Shown here piece after piece: positions 24,681-33,829 of a DNA stretch of 39,349 bases (the first letter of the stretch is position 1; the number at the start of each line of letters is the position of its first letter). The stretch covers positions 1-39,349 of the forward strand of contig JAFURM010000022.1 in NCBI GenBank assembly GCA_017471925.1. The letters are read 5' to 3'. The notes beneath the pieces are model-generated. The model was not told the DNA's origin, did no database searches, and saw nothing but the letters and a program-made list of their open reading frames with translations. Origin of the DNA: Bacteroides sp. GTDB taxonomy: Bacteria; Bacteroidota; Bacteroidia; Bacteroidales; Bacteroidaceae. Position numbers and translations under genes: made by a program.

Positions 24681-25100
24681 ATGAGGATACAAATCATTAA
24701 CGGGCCTAATATAAATCTTTTAGGCAAACGCGAACCTTCCATCTATGGCAGCGTTACATTTGAAGACTTTCTGGCCGAACTGCGCACACACTATGCCGAC
24801 GTGCAGATTGACTATTTCCAGTCCAACATTGAGGGTGAACTGATAGACAAGATGCAGCAGGTGGGTTTTGAGGCAGACGGCATCATCCTGAATGCCGGTG
24901 CCTACACGCATACATCCATCGCTTTGCAGGACTGCATCCGGGCCATCAAGACACCGGTGGTGGAGGTACACATCTCCAACGTCCATGCACGCGAGGAGTT
25001 CCGTCACAAGTCCATGATTTCCTGTGCCTGCAAAGGGGTGATTTTAGGCTTCGGCCTGAACTCCTACCGGCTGGCACTGGAGGCGTTGCTGGAAGGGTAG
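24681..25100 (+). CDS. aroQ: 3-dehydroquinate dehydratase, type II
   Basis: A 139-residue enzyme of the shikimate pathway that removes water from 3-dehydroquinate. The start at 24681 (MRIQIINGPNINLLGKREPS) gives the family's usual length; the longer upstream frame overlaps xerD and is not used. Type II motifs are clear: NGPNINLLGKREPSIYG with the flexible-loop Arg and Tyr, FQSNIEGELIDKM, GIILNAGAYTHTSIALQDC, and VEVHISNVHAREEFRHKS with the catalytic His. These enzymes are dodecamers in the cytoplasm. Pyruvate kinase follows after 40 nt. Confidence 0.95.
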   Translation: MRIQIINGPNINLLGKREPSIYGSVTFEDFLAELRTHYADVQIDYFQSNIEGELIDKMQQVGFEADGIILNAGAYTHTSIALQDCIRAIKTPVVEVHISNVHAREEFRHKSMISCACKGVILGFGLNSYRLALEALLEG

Positions 25101-25140
25101 AAGCGGATATTCAGGTAATATATAAAATAGGTATTAGATT

Positions 25141-26601
25141 ATGCAACTAAAACAAACGAAGATTGTCACAACCATTTCCGACCAGCGTTGTGACGTGGAC
25201 TTTATTCGAAATCTTTTCAATGCGGGCATGAACGTGGTACGCATGAATACGGCCCATTTGGGACGCGAAGGGGCGGAACGCCTGATAGGCAATGTGCGCC
25301 AGGTCTCCAACCGCATTGCCATTCTGATGGATACCAAGGGTCCCGAGGTGAGAACCACTTCCTTGGCCGATGAACCTATCCCCATGAAGGCCGGCGACCT
25401 TATCAAGGTGGCGGGCGGACCCGAGAAGGTCACTACACGCGACTGTCTCTATGTCTCTTATCCCGACTTTGTACGCGACCTCAATGTGGGCAGCAGCATC
25501 CTGATAGATGACGGCGACTTGGAGTTGAAGGTGGTGGAAAAACATGCAGACCATCTCCTCTGCGAAGCACAGAACGAAGCCTCTATTGGCAATCGCAAGA
25601 GCGTCAACGTACCGGGAGTACGCATCAACCTCCCCTCCCTGACCGAAAAGGACCGTACCAATATTTTTTATGCCATAGAGAAGGACATTGATTTCATTGC
25701 CCACTCTTTCGTGCGTAGCAAACAGGACGTATTGGACATCAAGGCCATACTGGAAGCCCATAATAGTGACATCAAAATCATTGCCAAGATTGAAAACCAG
25801 GAAGGCGTGGATAACATCGACGAGATTCTGGAAGTGGCCGATGGTGTCATGGTGGCTCGTGGTGATTTGGGCATTGAAGTGCCCCAGGAACGTATTCCAG
25901 GAATCCAGCGTGTGCTTATCCGTAAGTGTATCCTGGCCAAGAAACCGGTCATCGTGGCTACGCAGATGCTCCACTCCATGATCAATAACCCGCGCCCTAC
26001 CCGTGCAGAGGTGACCGATATAGCCAACGCCATCTACTACCGCACGGATGCTTTGATGCTGAGCGGTGAGACGGCTTATGGCAAATACCCTCTGGAGGCT
26101 GTGCAGACCATGACCAAGGTGGCCAATCAGGCCGAGAAGGACAAACTGGCCGACAATGATATCCGCATTCCTCTGGACCCCAACAGCAATGATGTGACCG
26201 CCTTCTTGGCCAAACAAGCAGTGAAGGCTACCAATAAGTTGAAGGTGAGGGCCATCATTACCGACAGCTACAGCGGACGTACGGCCCGCAACCTGGCTGC
26301 CTTCCGTGGAAAATGTCCGGTGTTGGCCATCTGCTACAAGGAGAAGACCATGCGGCATTTGGCACTCTCCTATGGCGTGGAGGCCATCTACATGCCCGAA
26401 CTGGCCAACGGACAAGAGTATTACTTTGCCGCTTTGCGGCACTTGCTGCAGGAAGGACGCCTGCAACCTACGGACATGGTGGGCTATCTGAGCAGCGGGA
26501 AAGCCGGCACGCAGACCTCTTTCCTGGAAATCAATGTGGTGGAAGACGTGCTGAAACATGCGGAGGAGTGCGTATTGCCCAACAGTAACCGATACTTATG
26601 A
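25141..26601 (+). CDS. pyk: Pyruvate kinase
   Basis: A 486-residue glycolytic enzyme that converts phosphoenolpyruvate and ADP to pyruvate and ATP. Visible landmarks are VRMNTAHL, DTKGPEVRTT, IAKIENQEGVDNIDEIL with the catalytic Lys, GVMVARGDLGIEVPQERI, KPVIVATQML, and RPTRAEVTDIANAIYYRTDALMLSGETAYGKYP. A C-terminal domain (about 360-475) follows. The motif reads NTAHL where many kinases have NFSHG, which I take as a lineage variant. aroQ lies upstream, and the stop overlaps the methyltransferase start by four bases (ATGA), so the three genes form an operon with translational coupling. Confidence 0.95.
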   Translation: MQLKQTKIVTTISDQRCDVDFIRNLFNAGMNVVRMNTAHLGREGAERLIGNVRQVSNRIAILMDTKGPEVRTTSLADEPIPMKAGDLIKVAGGPEKVTTRDCLYVSYPDFVRDLNVGSSILIDDGDLELKVVEKHADHLLCEAQNEASIGNRKSVNVPGVRINLPSLTEKDRTNIFYAIEKDIDFIAHSFVRSKQDVLDIKAILEAHNSDIKIIAKIENQEGVDNIDEILEVADGVMVARGDLGIEVPQERIPGIQRVLIRKCILAKKPVIVATQMLHSMINNPRPTRAEVTDIANAIYYRTDALMLSGETAYGKYPLEAVQTMTKVANQAEKDKLADNDIRIPLDPNSNDVTAFLAKQAVKATNKLKVRAIITDSYSGRTARNLAAFRGKCPVLAICYKEKTMRHLALSYGVEAIYMPELANGQEYYFAALRHLLQEGRLQPTDMVGYLSSGKAGTQTSFLEINVVEDVLKHAEECVLPNSNRYL

Positions 26602-27239
26602 GTACTATAGACGAATACATCCTGCAACACATTGATGCCGAGGGCGACTATCTTCACGCTCTCTATCGGGACACGCACCTTCGGCTGCTCTATCCTCGCA
26701 TGGCCTCGGGACACCTGCAAGGACGTATACTGAAGATGTTCGTGCAGATGATTCGTCCGCAACAAGTTCTGGAGATTGGCACCTACAGCGGCTACTCAGC
26801 CTTATGCTTGGCTGAGGGGCTGCCCGAAGGAGCCACGCTCCATACCATTGAAATCAACGATGAGCAGGAGGATTTCACTCGTCCTTGGCTGGAGGGCTCG
26901 CCTTATGCCGACAAGATTCGCTTCTACATTGGTGATGCCTTGGAACTGGTTCCCCGTCTCGGCCTGACCTATGACCTTGTTTTCATGGACGGTGACAAAC
27001 GTAAGTATGTAGATTATTACGAGATGCTCCTTCCCCGTCTCTCCGAAGGCGGGTATATCATTGCCGACAACACTCTTTGGGACGGGCATGTCTTGGAGGA
27101 ACATCCTCATCCCTCCGACTTGCAGACCATTCGCATCAAGGAGTTCAATGACCTGGTGGCGGCAGACCATCGGGTGGAGAAAGTCATTCTTCCGCTCCGT
27201 GATGGGCTGACCATTATCCGGAAGAAACCATCGGAATAG
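26598..27239 (+). CDS. SAM-dependent O-methyltransferase (family 3, caffeoyl-CoA-OMT-like)
   Basis: A 213-residue class I methyltransferase. Motif I is VLEIGTYSGYSALCLAEGLP and motif II ends in an acidic strand TLHTIEINDEQ. YDLVFMDGDKRKYVDYYE carries the Asp residues that in this family bind a divalent metal, and IIADNTLWDGHVLEE follows. The substrate is unknown; bacterial members act on catechols, quinones or wobble uridines of tRNA. The ATG overlaps the pyk stop. The convergent ribF gene ends 57 bp away; no strong terminator is seen between them. Confidence 0.9.
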   Translation: MSTIDEYILQHIDAEGDYLHALYRDTHLRLLYPRMASGHLQGRILKMFVQMIRPQQVLEIGTYSGYSALCLAEGLPEGATLHTIEINDEQEDFTRPWLEGSPYADKIRFYIGDALELVPRLGLTYDLVFMDGDKRKYVDYYEMLLPRLSEGGYIIADNTLWDGHVLEEHPHPSDLQTIRIKEFNDLVAADHRVEKVILPLRDGLTIIRKKPSE

Positions 27240-27296
27240 GTCCGAAAAGAGACTAACCCCCTGTCTATACCTCAATAAGACGGACACGTGAAGCAC

Positions 27297-28238
27297 TCAA
27301 AGCATCTCTCTGACGGTCGCTGCATCCTTTGCCAACTGTCGGGTGAGGGTATCGAGGGTGTCGAATTTCTGTTCGGGACGGATGCGGCTTGCGAAACGGA
27401 GCAAGAGGTGATGGCCGTAAAGATTGCCAGTGAAGTCCAGAATATGTACCTCTATGCTGCGGTCGCTCCCGTTGTCCAGGGTTGGGCGATGGCCGATGTT
27501 CATCATGCCGATATGATGCCCGGGCTCATGATCTATCTGCACCTGTACGGCATAAACGCCGTCGGCCGGAACCAGTTTCAGCGGACTGTTGATTCGAAGA
27601 TTGGCTGTGGGGTAGCCCAAGGAACGCCCCACGTGATGACCTCCTACTACGGTGCCTTGCAGAAAGTAGTCTGCACCTAAAAACACACCGGCCTTTTCCA
27701 TATCGCCTTCCGTAATCAGCTGACGGATGTACGAAGAACTGATGAGCTGTTTGTTGTGAAGATAGGCTTGTGCACGGATGACCTCCATGCCTAATTCTTC
27801 TCCATAGGCTGCATATTCCTTGAAACCCTCACTGCGGTTGTGACCGAAACGATGGTCATAACCGGTGACGAGTATCCGTACATCATACTCGTCTCTGAGC
27901 CGGAGCATAAACTCGCGGGCCGTGAGGCGGGCCACTTCGGGAGTGAACTCCATCATGATGCAACGGTCCAGAAAGGGACGGTTGTCGCGCAGGAGTTCGG
28001 CCTTCTCTTCGGCATTGCGGGGGATGTAATGCTGCAGGAGCGTCAACTTCTCTTCGGAAGTGGTGAGCAGTTGGGGACGGAAATCGGGCTGCAACACCTG
28101 TCTGGGATGTACGGGAAAGGTTACGACGGCCGCTTCCATATGGCGTATGACGGCTATTTCACTCACCTGCCTGATGAGATGTTCGTGTCCCATGTGTACA
28201 CCGTCAAAGAATCCTATGGTTGCTACAGTCGGTTGCAT
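27297..28238 (-). CDS. ribF: Bifunctional riboflavin kinase / FAD synthetase
   Basis: A 313-residue enzyme that makes FMN from riboflavin and then FAD. The N-terminal FAD synthetase domain (1-180) has the nucleotidyltransferase motif GFFDGVHMGHEHL, TFPVHPRQVL, VTGYDHRFGHNRSEG and SSSYIRQLITEGDMEKAGVFLG. The C-terminal riboflavin kinase domain (185-310) begins GTVVGGHHVGRSLGYPTANL and contains ADGVYAVQV, MNIGHRPTLDNGSDRSIEVHI and DFTGNLYG. The start is six bases after the stop of the HAD gene, so it belongs to the ATPase-HAD-ribF transcript. Confidence 0.95.
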   Translation of the reverse strand: MQPTVATIGFFDGVHMGHEHLIRQVSEIAVIRHMEAAVVTFPVHPRQVLQPDFRPQLLTTSEEKLTLLQHYIPRNAEEKAELLRDNRPFLDRCIMMEFTPEVARLTAREFMLRLRDEYDVRILVTGYDHRFGHNRSEGFKEYAAYGEELGMEVIRAQAYLHNKQLISSSYIRQLITEGDMEKAGVFLGADYFLQGTVVGGHHVGRSLGYPTANLRINSPLKLVPADGVYAVQVQIDHEPGHHIGMMNIGHRPTLDNGSDRSIEVHILDFTGNLYGHHLLLRFASRIRPEQKFDTLDTLTRQLAKDAATVREML

Positions 28239-28244
28239 GAATGT

Positions 28245-28937
28245 TTATTTGGATGACAGTTGTTCCTGAAACAGGTGACTCCAGTCTTCTCCGGCCTTTG
28301 GCGTATAGGTAGACAAACCGAAGGAGGCTCCTACCCGGCAATTCTCGGCAGAATCATCAATGAAGAGCGTCTCTTCGGGACGAAGACCCGTTTCTGCTAT
28401 CAGTCGCTGGAAAATGTCGGGTGATGGCTTGGCCGTTTTCATCTCATAGGAGAGGAAAATGCGGTCGAAGTAGTCTTCCACCCGATAGCTCTTGTAGCGG
28501 AATGCGTGCTGGCACGCCCATTGCCAGTGGATATAGTTGGTATTGCTCAGCAGGTAGACGGTGTAGTGCTTGCGCAACTCTAACAGCAGGTCCAGTTTGC
28601 CGGTGGGGATTGTGACCAGGAAACTGTTCCAAGCCTCATTGATTTCCTGGTCGCTCACCGGGCGTCTGATGAATTGGCGGATGCGGGAACGAAATTCGTC
28701 GCTCGTAATCTCTCCCCGCTCGTGCTGCAGGAAGAAACCTTGTTGGTGACATTCGTTCAACAAGTGCTCTACGTGTTCCAACCCTATGCGGCGGAAGTTC
28801 TCGATGCAGCGTTGGCGGTCCAGGTCTATCAATACGCCGCCAAAGTCAATAATCAGGTTTCGGATGTGTTGGTTGTTCATGGGCTTTATCTCAGTTTCTT
28901 GGGGATTAATTCCGGGGGTGTCTCTTTTACGGTTCAT
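28245..28937 (-). CDS. HAD-superfamily phosphatase, subfamily IA (YihX-like)
   Basis: Up to 230 residues. Motif I is IIDFGGVLIDLDR: the nucleophile Asp is present, but the second Asp of the usual DxD is Gly, as in YihX-like phosphatases. Motif II is VYLLSNTN, motif III Lys lies in MKTAKPSPDIFQ, and motif IV is TLFIDDSAENC. An alpha-helical cap lies between motifs I and II. The substrate is probably a small phosphorylated metabolite. The ATG at 28937 overlaps the ATPase stop (ATGA), which supports translational coupling; the ATG at 28880 (MNNQHIRNLIIDFGG) would give the more family-like N-terminus and is a real alternative. Confidence 0.88.
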   Translation of the reverse strand: MNRKRDTPGINPQETEIKPMNNQHIRNLIIDFGGVLIDLDRQRCIENFRRIGLEHVEHLLNECHQQGFFLQHERGEITSDEFRSRIRQFIRRPVSDQEINEAWNSFLVTIPTGKLDLLLELRKHYTVYLLSNTNYIHWQWACQHAFRYKSYRVEDYFDRIFLSYEMKTAKPSPDIFQRLIAETGLRPEETLFIDDSAENCRVGASFGLSTYTPKAGEDWSHLFQEQLSSK

Positions 28938-31657
28938 TGCGGTGTGGAGCCACGTTTACTTTTCCACCTCTTGACGGCTCTCACGGCTTCACCCGCCCAC
29001 AAGACAAGTGAAGTGGAGGCGATAATCAGCAACCAGGTCTGCCAGTTCAAAGGTGTCGTGCGGAACACCTCACCGCCAAACTGCACGATGAGGAACTGTC
29101 CGCCCAATATGGCCAATACCACCACTTCCATGCCATAGGACTTATTCAGATTCTTGAAGGCCGAGTCGTTGGTACCGAAGACACGGGCGTTGAACATGTT
29201 CCAGAACTGGAGCATGACAAAGGTCGTGAAGAATATCGTGAGTTGCTCTACGTCCAGCACACCGCTCTCCCGCTTGAAGCAGAACAACATTCCCATCAAC
29301 AGGGCGGAAAAGAACAGTCCCGTGCCGAATATCACGATCTGCATGGCCGGGGAGATGATGAAGTCGGTGCGCTTGCGCGGCTTCTCGTTCATGACGTTGG
29401 CATTGGGAGGAGTAGAGGCCAGTGCCAAAGCGGCAAAGGTGTCCATAATGAGGTTCACCCACAGCATTTGGGTGACGGTAAGCGGCAGCTCGGTGCCTAT
29501 AAGCGAACCTACCAATACGGTAAAGAGGGCTACAAAATTGATGGTCAGTTGGAAGACGATGAAACGCTGGATATTCTTGTAGAGCGAACGTCCCCACATG
29601 ACGGCTGTCCCGATGCTGTTGAAAGAGTCGTCCATCAAGGTGATGTCGCTGGCCTCCTTGGCTACGGAAGTTCCTGTGCCCATGGATAGTCCTACTTGTG
29701 CATGGTTCAGGGCCGGTGCATCGTTTGTTCCATCGCCTGTTACGGCCACTACGGCCCCTTTCTTCTGAAGCAGTTGTACCAGGCGTTGCTTGTCCGTGGG
29801 CCTTGCGCGTGACATTATCTTCAAATCCATGACTCGTTCCAAGGCTTCTTCATCGCTCAGCTCGGCAAAGGCGCTACCGGTGATACGGTTACGCTCGGTG
29901 TCATTCGGTTGCCACAGGCCGATTTGGCGGGCTATCTCTGTGGCAGTACCGGGGGTGTCTCCGGTCACGATTTTCACATCTATACCTGCAGATTGGCACC
30001 TTTGTACGGCGGCCGGCACATCGGGACGGATGGGGTCACTGATGGCTACGATTCCCAGGAAGGTCAGCCCTTCCAACCATTCGCTTTGCCCTAAACCTTC
30101 AACAGACTTGGTGTGTGTGGCCCACTCTTCGTCTGTTATGATTCTATAGGCAAAGCCGAGCGTACGCATGGCCATATTCTGGTATTCCAGCAAGCGGTTT
30201 TCTATGTTGGGACGATAACTCTCCACCGATGCGACACCCTCCGTTGTGCGGACTTCCTTGCAGTGGTTCAGGACGATTTCGGGTGCTCCCTTCATGTAGA
30301 GCACTTTTCCCCCTATCAGGGGAGAGTCTACCAGGGTGGCCATGAACTTCCGTTCGGTGGAGAAGGTAAGCTGTTCCAGCACTTCGGCTTCTTCACGTAG
30401 CTTCAGATATTCCTTTCCCTGTTGGTGGAGCCACAGAAGAAGGGCTACTTCTGTAGGATTGCCTACACCTTTCGGCCGTTCGCCGGATGTCGTCTCTTCC
30501 AGGAAGGCGGTGGAGTTGGCGCTGATACCCTCCATGACCAGCCGGCTTGCCTGGTCGTCCTTCAATCCTTCCCCTCCGTTCAGGGCATAGAAGTCGGCCT
30601 CATGCACCTGCATCAGGTTTTGGGTCAGAGTGCCGGTCTTGTCGGTGCAGATAACGGTAATGGCTCCCATCGTTTCGCAGGCATGCATCTTGCGCACCAG
30701 GTTGTTGGTGGAGAGCATACGCCTCATGTTCAGGGCCAGACTGAGGGTGACGCTCATGGGCAGTCCTTCAGGGACAGCCACAACAATCAGCGTGACGGCC
30801 ATCATGAAATATTGCAGCGTGTCGCGCAGAGCCGGCATCCAGTCTTGGAACGTATGGAAGGAGGCAAAGTCATAGTGCAGCAATACATCCTTGATGAAAA
30901 AGATGGCAAAGGCCAGGCCGGCTATCGTGAAACCAATCTTGCCTATCAGGTTGGCCAGCTTGGTGAGCTGGATGTTCAGCGGGGTAGGTTCGCCACTCTG
31001 CTCGGTGCTTTGTCGGGCCACCTTGCCGATTTCCGTGGCATCACCCACCTGGTCCACCTGCATCGTGGCGTGACCATCCACTACGGTCGTACCACGCAAA
31101 ACACGATTGGAGGCGTAAGTCGCTTCTTCGTCGAAGTCGGCTTCACGGGTTGTCTTGCTTACCACAGGCTCTCCGGTCAGGTTGGATTCGTTGATTTGCA
31201 GGGAGATGGATTCGAGCAACATGCCGTCAGCCGGAATCTCCTCACCGGTTTCGAGCATCACGATGTCCCCCACCACGACCTCCTTGCGTGGCACCTCCTG
31301 TACCCGTCCGTTTCGCAGCACCTTCACCGGCACTTCTTCGTTCACGGCATTCAGCAGGTCGAACTTCTTGTTGGCATCATATTCAAAGTAGAACCCGATA
31401 CCCGTGGCCAATAGGATGGCCGCAATGATGCCGATGGTCTCGGCATATTCGTTTTCAATGATGGAGATTACGAGGGAGAAGAGAGCGGCTACCAACAGTA
31501 CTCTTACTACGGGGTCTTCGAACTTTTCAAGGTAGAGTTTCCACAGAGAGGGCCTTGAAGGCGGGGTCAGCAGGTTGGTGCCATGCTCGGTGCGGCTTCT
31601 TTGCACCTCGGCATCGGTCAGTCCAGTGAAATGATAGTCTTTTCCGGTTGTTGTCAT
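28934..31657 (-). CDS. P-type Ca2+-transporting ATPase (P2B/PMCA-like)
   Basis: A 907-residue membrane pump; the ATG at 31657 is used because the codon two positions upstream is TTG. The N-terminal cation-ATPase domain is GLTDAEVQRSRTEHGTN. The actuator loop has NESNLTGEPVVSKT. The M4 motif VPEGLPMSVTLSLAL is the calcium-site signature of this type. Phosphorylation motif DKTGTLTQN has Asp339. The nucleotide domain has KGAPE, and the hinge has VTGDGTNDAPALNHAQVG. M6 has MLWVNLIMDTFAALALAS, with Asn and Asp positions typical of PMCA-like pumps. It probably exports Ca2+ from the cytoplasm. The -7-like TATTTTTG on the minus strand at plus 31687-31694 could be its promoter. Downstream genes overlap or abut. 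Confidence 0.92.
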   Translation of the reverse strand: MTTTGKDYHFTGLTDAEVQRSRTEHGTNLLTPPSRPSLWKLYLEKFEDPVVRVLLVAALFSLVISIIENEYAETIGIIAAILLATGIGFYFEYDANKKFDLLNAVNEEVPVKVLRNGRVQEVPRKEVVVGDIVMLETGEEIPADGMLLESISLQINESNLTGEPVVSKTTREADFDEEATYASNRVLRGTTVVDGHATMQVDQVGDATEIGKVARQSTEQSGEPTPLNIQLTKLANLIGKIGFTIAGLAFAIFFIKDVLLHYDFASFHTFQDWMPALRDTLQYFMMAVTLIVVAVPEGLPMSVTLSLALNMRRMLSTNNLVRKMHACETMGAITVICTDKTGTLTQNLMQVHEADFYALNGGEGLKDDQASRLVMEGISANSTAFLEETTSGERPKGVGNPTEVALLLWLHQQGKEYLKLREEAEVLEQLTFSTERKFMATLVDSPLIGGKVLYMKGAPEIVLNHCKEVRTTEGVASVESYRPNIENRLLEYQNMAMRTLGFAYRIITDEEWATHTKSVEGLGQSEWLEGLTFLGIVAISDPIRPDVPAAVQRCQSAGIDVKIVTGDTPGTATEIARQIGLWQPNDTERNRITGSAFAELSDEEALERVMDLKIMSRARPTDKQRLVQLLQKKGAVVAVTGDGTNDAPALNHAQVGLSMGTGTSVAKEASDITLMDDSFNSIGTAVMWGRSLYKNIQRFIVFQLTINFVALFTVLVGSLIGTELPLTVTQMLWVNLIMDTFAALALASTPPNANVMNEKPRKRTDFIISPAMQIVIFGTGLFFSALLMGMLFCFKRESGVLDVEQLTIFFTTFVMLQFWNMFNARVFGTNDSAFKNLNKSYGMEVVVLAILGGQFLIVQFGGEVFRTTPLNWQTWLLIIASTSLVLWAGEAVRAVKRWKSKRGSTPQ

Positions 31658-31686
31658 TTGCAAGTCATTGAGTTTAATTGAGTCTA

Positions 31687-31694
31687 CAAAAATA
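31687..31694 (-). promoter_or_regulatory. -7 box of the Ca-ATPase-HAD-ribF operon
   Basis: TATTTTTG on the minus strand, about 30 bp before the ATPase start, matches TAnnTTTG. The nearest TTTG is 26 bp upstream, longer than the usual 19-21 bp. Confidence 0.45.
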
Positions 31695-31779
31695 CGCTTT
31701 TCTATTCACTTCATAGGAAACAAACCGTGACTTTTAGTTGTTCTTAAGATATTATTAACCCGCTAAACTTGTAGGCTTT

Positions 31780-31941
31780 ATGGAAAAGTTCGTTTGCACT
31801 GTGTGCGATTACATTTACGATCCGGATTTGGGTGACCCCGAAAATGGTATTGAACCCGGTACTTCATTCGAAGAGATTCCGGACGACTGGATTTGTCCCC
31901 TCTGCGGAGTGGGCAAGGAAGAGTTCGTGAAATGCGAATAG
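31780..31941 (+). CDS. Rubredoxin
   Basis: A 53-residue iron protein. The two knuckles are CTVC (Cys6, Cys9) and CPLC (Cys39, Cys42), which bind one Fe(Cys)4 centre. Other family marks are [29 protein letters not shown] and the final GVGKEEF. It is an electron carrier, in anaerobes often serving rubrerythrin or superoxide-reductase systems against oxidative stress; no such partner is adjacent. It stands alone between the divergent ATPase and the convergent phosphate transporter, with a large hairpin after it. TAAACTTG at 31764-31771 is a weak possible -7 box. Confidence 0.95.
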   Translation: MEKFVCTVCDYIYDPDLGDPENGIEPGTSFEEIPDDWICPLCGVGKEEFVKCE

Positions 31942-31960
31942 CCGGTATCTCGAAAACAAT

Positions 31961-32020
31961 CAGGCACGGACTACACAAGACGAAGCGGATGTTCTGTCCA
32001 CTTTGTGTAATCCGTGCCTG
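31961..32020. terminator. Large inverted repeat between convergent rubredoxin and Na/Pi transporter
   Basis: CAGGCACGGACTACACAA (31961-31978) pairs with TTGTGTAATCCGTGCCTG (32003-32020) with one mismatch that is G-U-compatible on one strand. It lies exactly between the two convergent stops and probably works in both directions. It shares the GGCACGG-TACAC core with the repeats at 21733 and 35563. Confidence 0.7.
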
Positions 32021-32048
32021 AAAAGTCATTCATGCGACACGGCCTTTA

Positions 32049-33746
32049 TCAGCTGGCCTTCTTCTCTTTCATGTCGCTGCTGGCTTCCACAACGTTGACC
32101 ACGTAGTCGGCCAGTTTCTCACATTCGGCAATGATGTCCATGTAGTAGACACCCATCTGGTAGTCATACTCTTTGTTGTTCACGTCCACGATGTTCTGGT
32201 TCTTCAACTGATTGCGATAGTTGTTGATTTCGTTTTCCAGGTTGAATGATTTGTTCACTTCGTTGGCCTGATGCTCGGGCTGTCCGATGACGGTCATCAT
32301 CTGCGTCAGGGCGTCGTCCGTGAGCTTCATCATGCTGTGGATGTGCTCGAACTGCTTGGGAGTGAATTCCTGATTGGTCTGGCGTTTGCGGTTGATGGTG
32401 CGTGCCAGGTTGTAGCAACTGTCGCCGATACTTTCAATCTCGGTCACTTCACGCAACATGGCTCTGATTTGCAGCTTGCTTTCAGAACTGAGGCGCCCTT
32501 CCGACACATTGTTCAGGTAGTTGGCGATTTCCAGCTCCATGCTGTCGCTGATGTTCTCATACTTCTCCACGCGGCTGAAGACCTTGTTGAAGTCATCGTC
32601 CTTTTCGGTGTGCAACAGGTCTTTCACCATGCCGAACATGCGGTGTGTACGCTCGGCAAAGAGGTGGATTTCCTTCTGTGCCTGCAGGATGGAGAGCTCC
32701 GCAGTGGAGAGCAGACCACCCGTAATGAAGCGCAGGCGGTATTCCTCTTCCTGTTCCTTCATGGGGATAATGGCGCATACGGTCCGCTCAATGAGTCTCA
32801 CCAGCCAAATCAGGATGAGAACGTTGCACACGTTGAAGGCTGTATGGAAGGCAGACAGTTTGAAGGATACGGCAACGGCCTGGTCGGTGGTGCCCATCAC
32901 GTCTTCCACGAACCAGGAAACGGCTTGCGTGAAGGGAGTGAAGAGACAGAGTACCCAGATGACGCCAAATACATTGAACACCAAGTGGGCCAAAGCGGCT
33001 CGGCGGGCCTGAGTGTTACCGGTGATGGCTGCCAGGTTGGCCGTGATGGTTGTTCCGATGTTCTCACCCAACACCAGGGCTGCACCAATCTCGAACGTAA
33101 TCCATCCGTTGGCACACATAATCAACGTGATGGCCATCGTGGCAGCCGAAGCCTGCACAATCATGGTAAGCACTGTTCCAATGAGTACAAAGATGATGAT
33201 GGAGAAGAATCCCATGTCGGTATAGTTGGTCAGGAAGGCCAGCATGTCAGGGTTCTGTTCCAGGTCGGGCGCATTGGCTTTCAGGTAGGAGAGGCCCATG
33301 AAGAGGAAAGAGAATCCGAAGATAAATTCTCCCACAGACTTGCGGTTGCTCTTCTGAGAGAAGAGTAGGGGCAGACCTACAAAGAGCAGTGGCAGGGCAA
33401 AGGCGGCGATGTCCACCTTGAAACCCAAGGCCGAGATAATCCAGGCTGTGACGGTGGTACCTATGTTGGCACCCATGATGACACCGATGGATTGTGCCAA
33501 TGTCAGCAGGCCGGCGTTGACGAAACTCACCACCATCACCGTGGTGGCAGAAGATGATTGTACCAAGGCTGTAATCAGCATACCCGTCAATACGCCGGTG
33601 ACCCGGTTGGTTGTCATGGCAGTTAGGATTCTGCGCAGGCGGTCGCCTGCAAATTTCTGAAGTCCCTCGCTCATGATTTTCATGCCATAGAGGAACAAGG
33701 CTAAGGAGCCTAAGAGCTTTAAAAAGTCATAAAAAGAATATTCCAT
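32049..33746 (-). CDS. Na+/phosphate cotransporter family protein with PhoU-like C-terminus
   Basis: A 565-residue inner-membrane protein of the NptA/YjbB (PF02690) family. Two inverted Na/Pi cotransport repeats are visible: LVQSSSATTVMVVSFVNAG with GANIGTTVTAW, and IVQASAATMAITLIMCANG with GENIGTTITANLA. About nine hydrophobic segments fill residues 1-330. Residues 345-550 are a charged helical PhoU-like domain (LREVTEIESIGDSCYNLARTINRKRQTNQE, YYMDIIAECEKLADYVVNV). It may move phosphate with sodium; related bacterial proteins export phosphate. The neighbours do not show a pho operon. It is divergent from the kinase fusion gene, with 83 bp between starts. Confidence 0.9.
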   Translation of the reverse strand: MEYSFYDFLKLLGSLALFLYGMKIMSEGLQKFAGDRLRRILTAMTTNRVTGVLTGMLITALVQSSSATTVMVVSFVNAGLLTLAQSIGVIMGANIGTTVTAWIISALGFKVDIAAFALPLLFVGLPLLFSQKSNRKSVGEFIFGFSFLFMGLSYLKANAPDLEQNPDMLAFLTNYTDMGFFSIIIFVLIGTVLTMIVQASAATMAITLIMCANGWITFEIGAALVLGENIGTTITANLAAITGNTQARRAALAHLVFNVFGVIWVLCLFTPFTQAVSWFVEDVMGTTDQAVAVSFKLSAFHTAFNVCNVLILIWLVRLIERTVCAIIPMKEQEEEYRLRFITGGLLSTAELSILQAQKEIHLFAERTHRMFGMVKDLLHTEKDDDFNKVFSRVEKYENISDSMELEIANYLNNVSEGRLSSESKLQIRAMLREVTEIESIGDSCYNLARTINRKRQTNQEFTPKQFEHIHSMMKLTDDALTQMMTVIGQPEHQANEVNKSFNLENEINNYRNQLKNQNIVDVNNKEYDYQMGVYYMDIIAECEKLADYVVNVVEASSDMKEKKAS

Positions 33747-33829
33747 CTTTTAATTATTAATGGTTTTGTTGTTTTCGGTCCGATAAACGCCTATCTTTAG
33801 CGGGTCAAACATCCCCAAAACGAAGCGTT

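Noticed and set aside
25147-26559. 470-codon minus-strand frame opposite pyk
   Set aside because: Antisense shadow; every conserved motif belongs to pyruvate kinase on the plus strand.
27240-27296. Terminator between the methyltransferase and ribF
   Set aside because: Only a 4-bp TCCG/CGGA pairing is visible; too weak to report.
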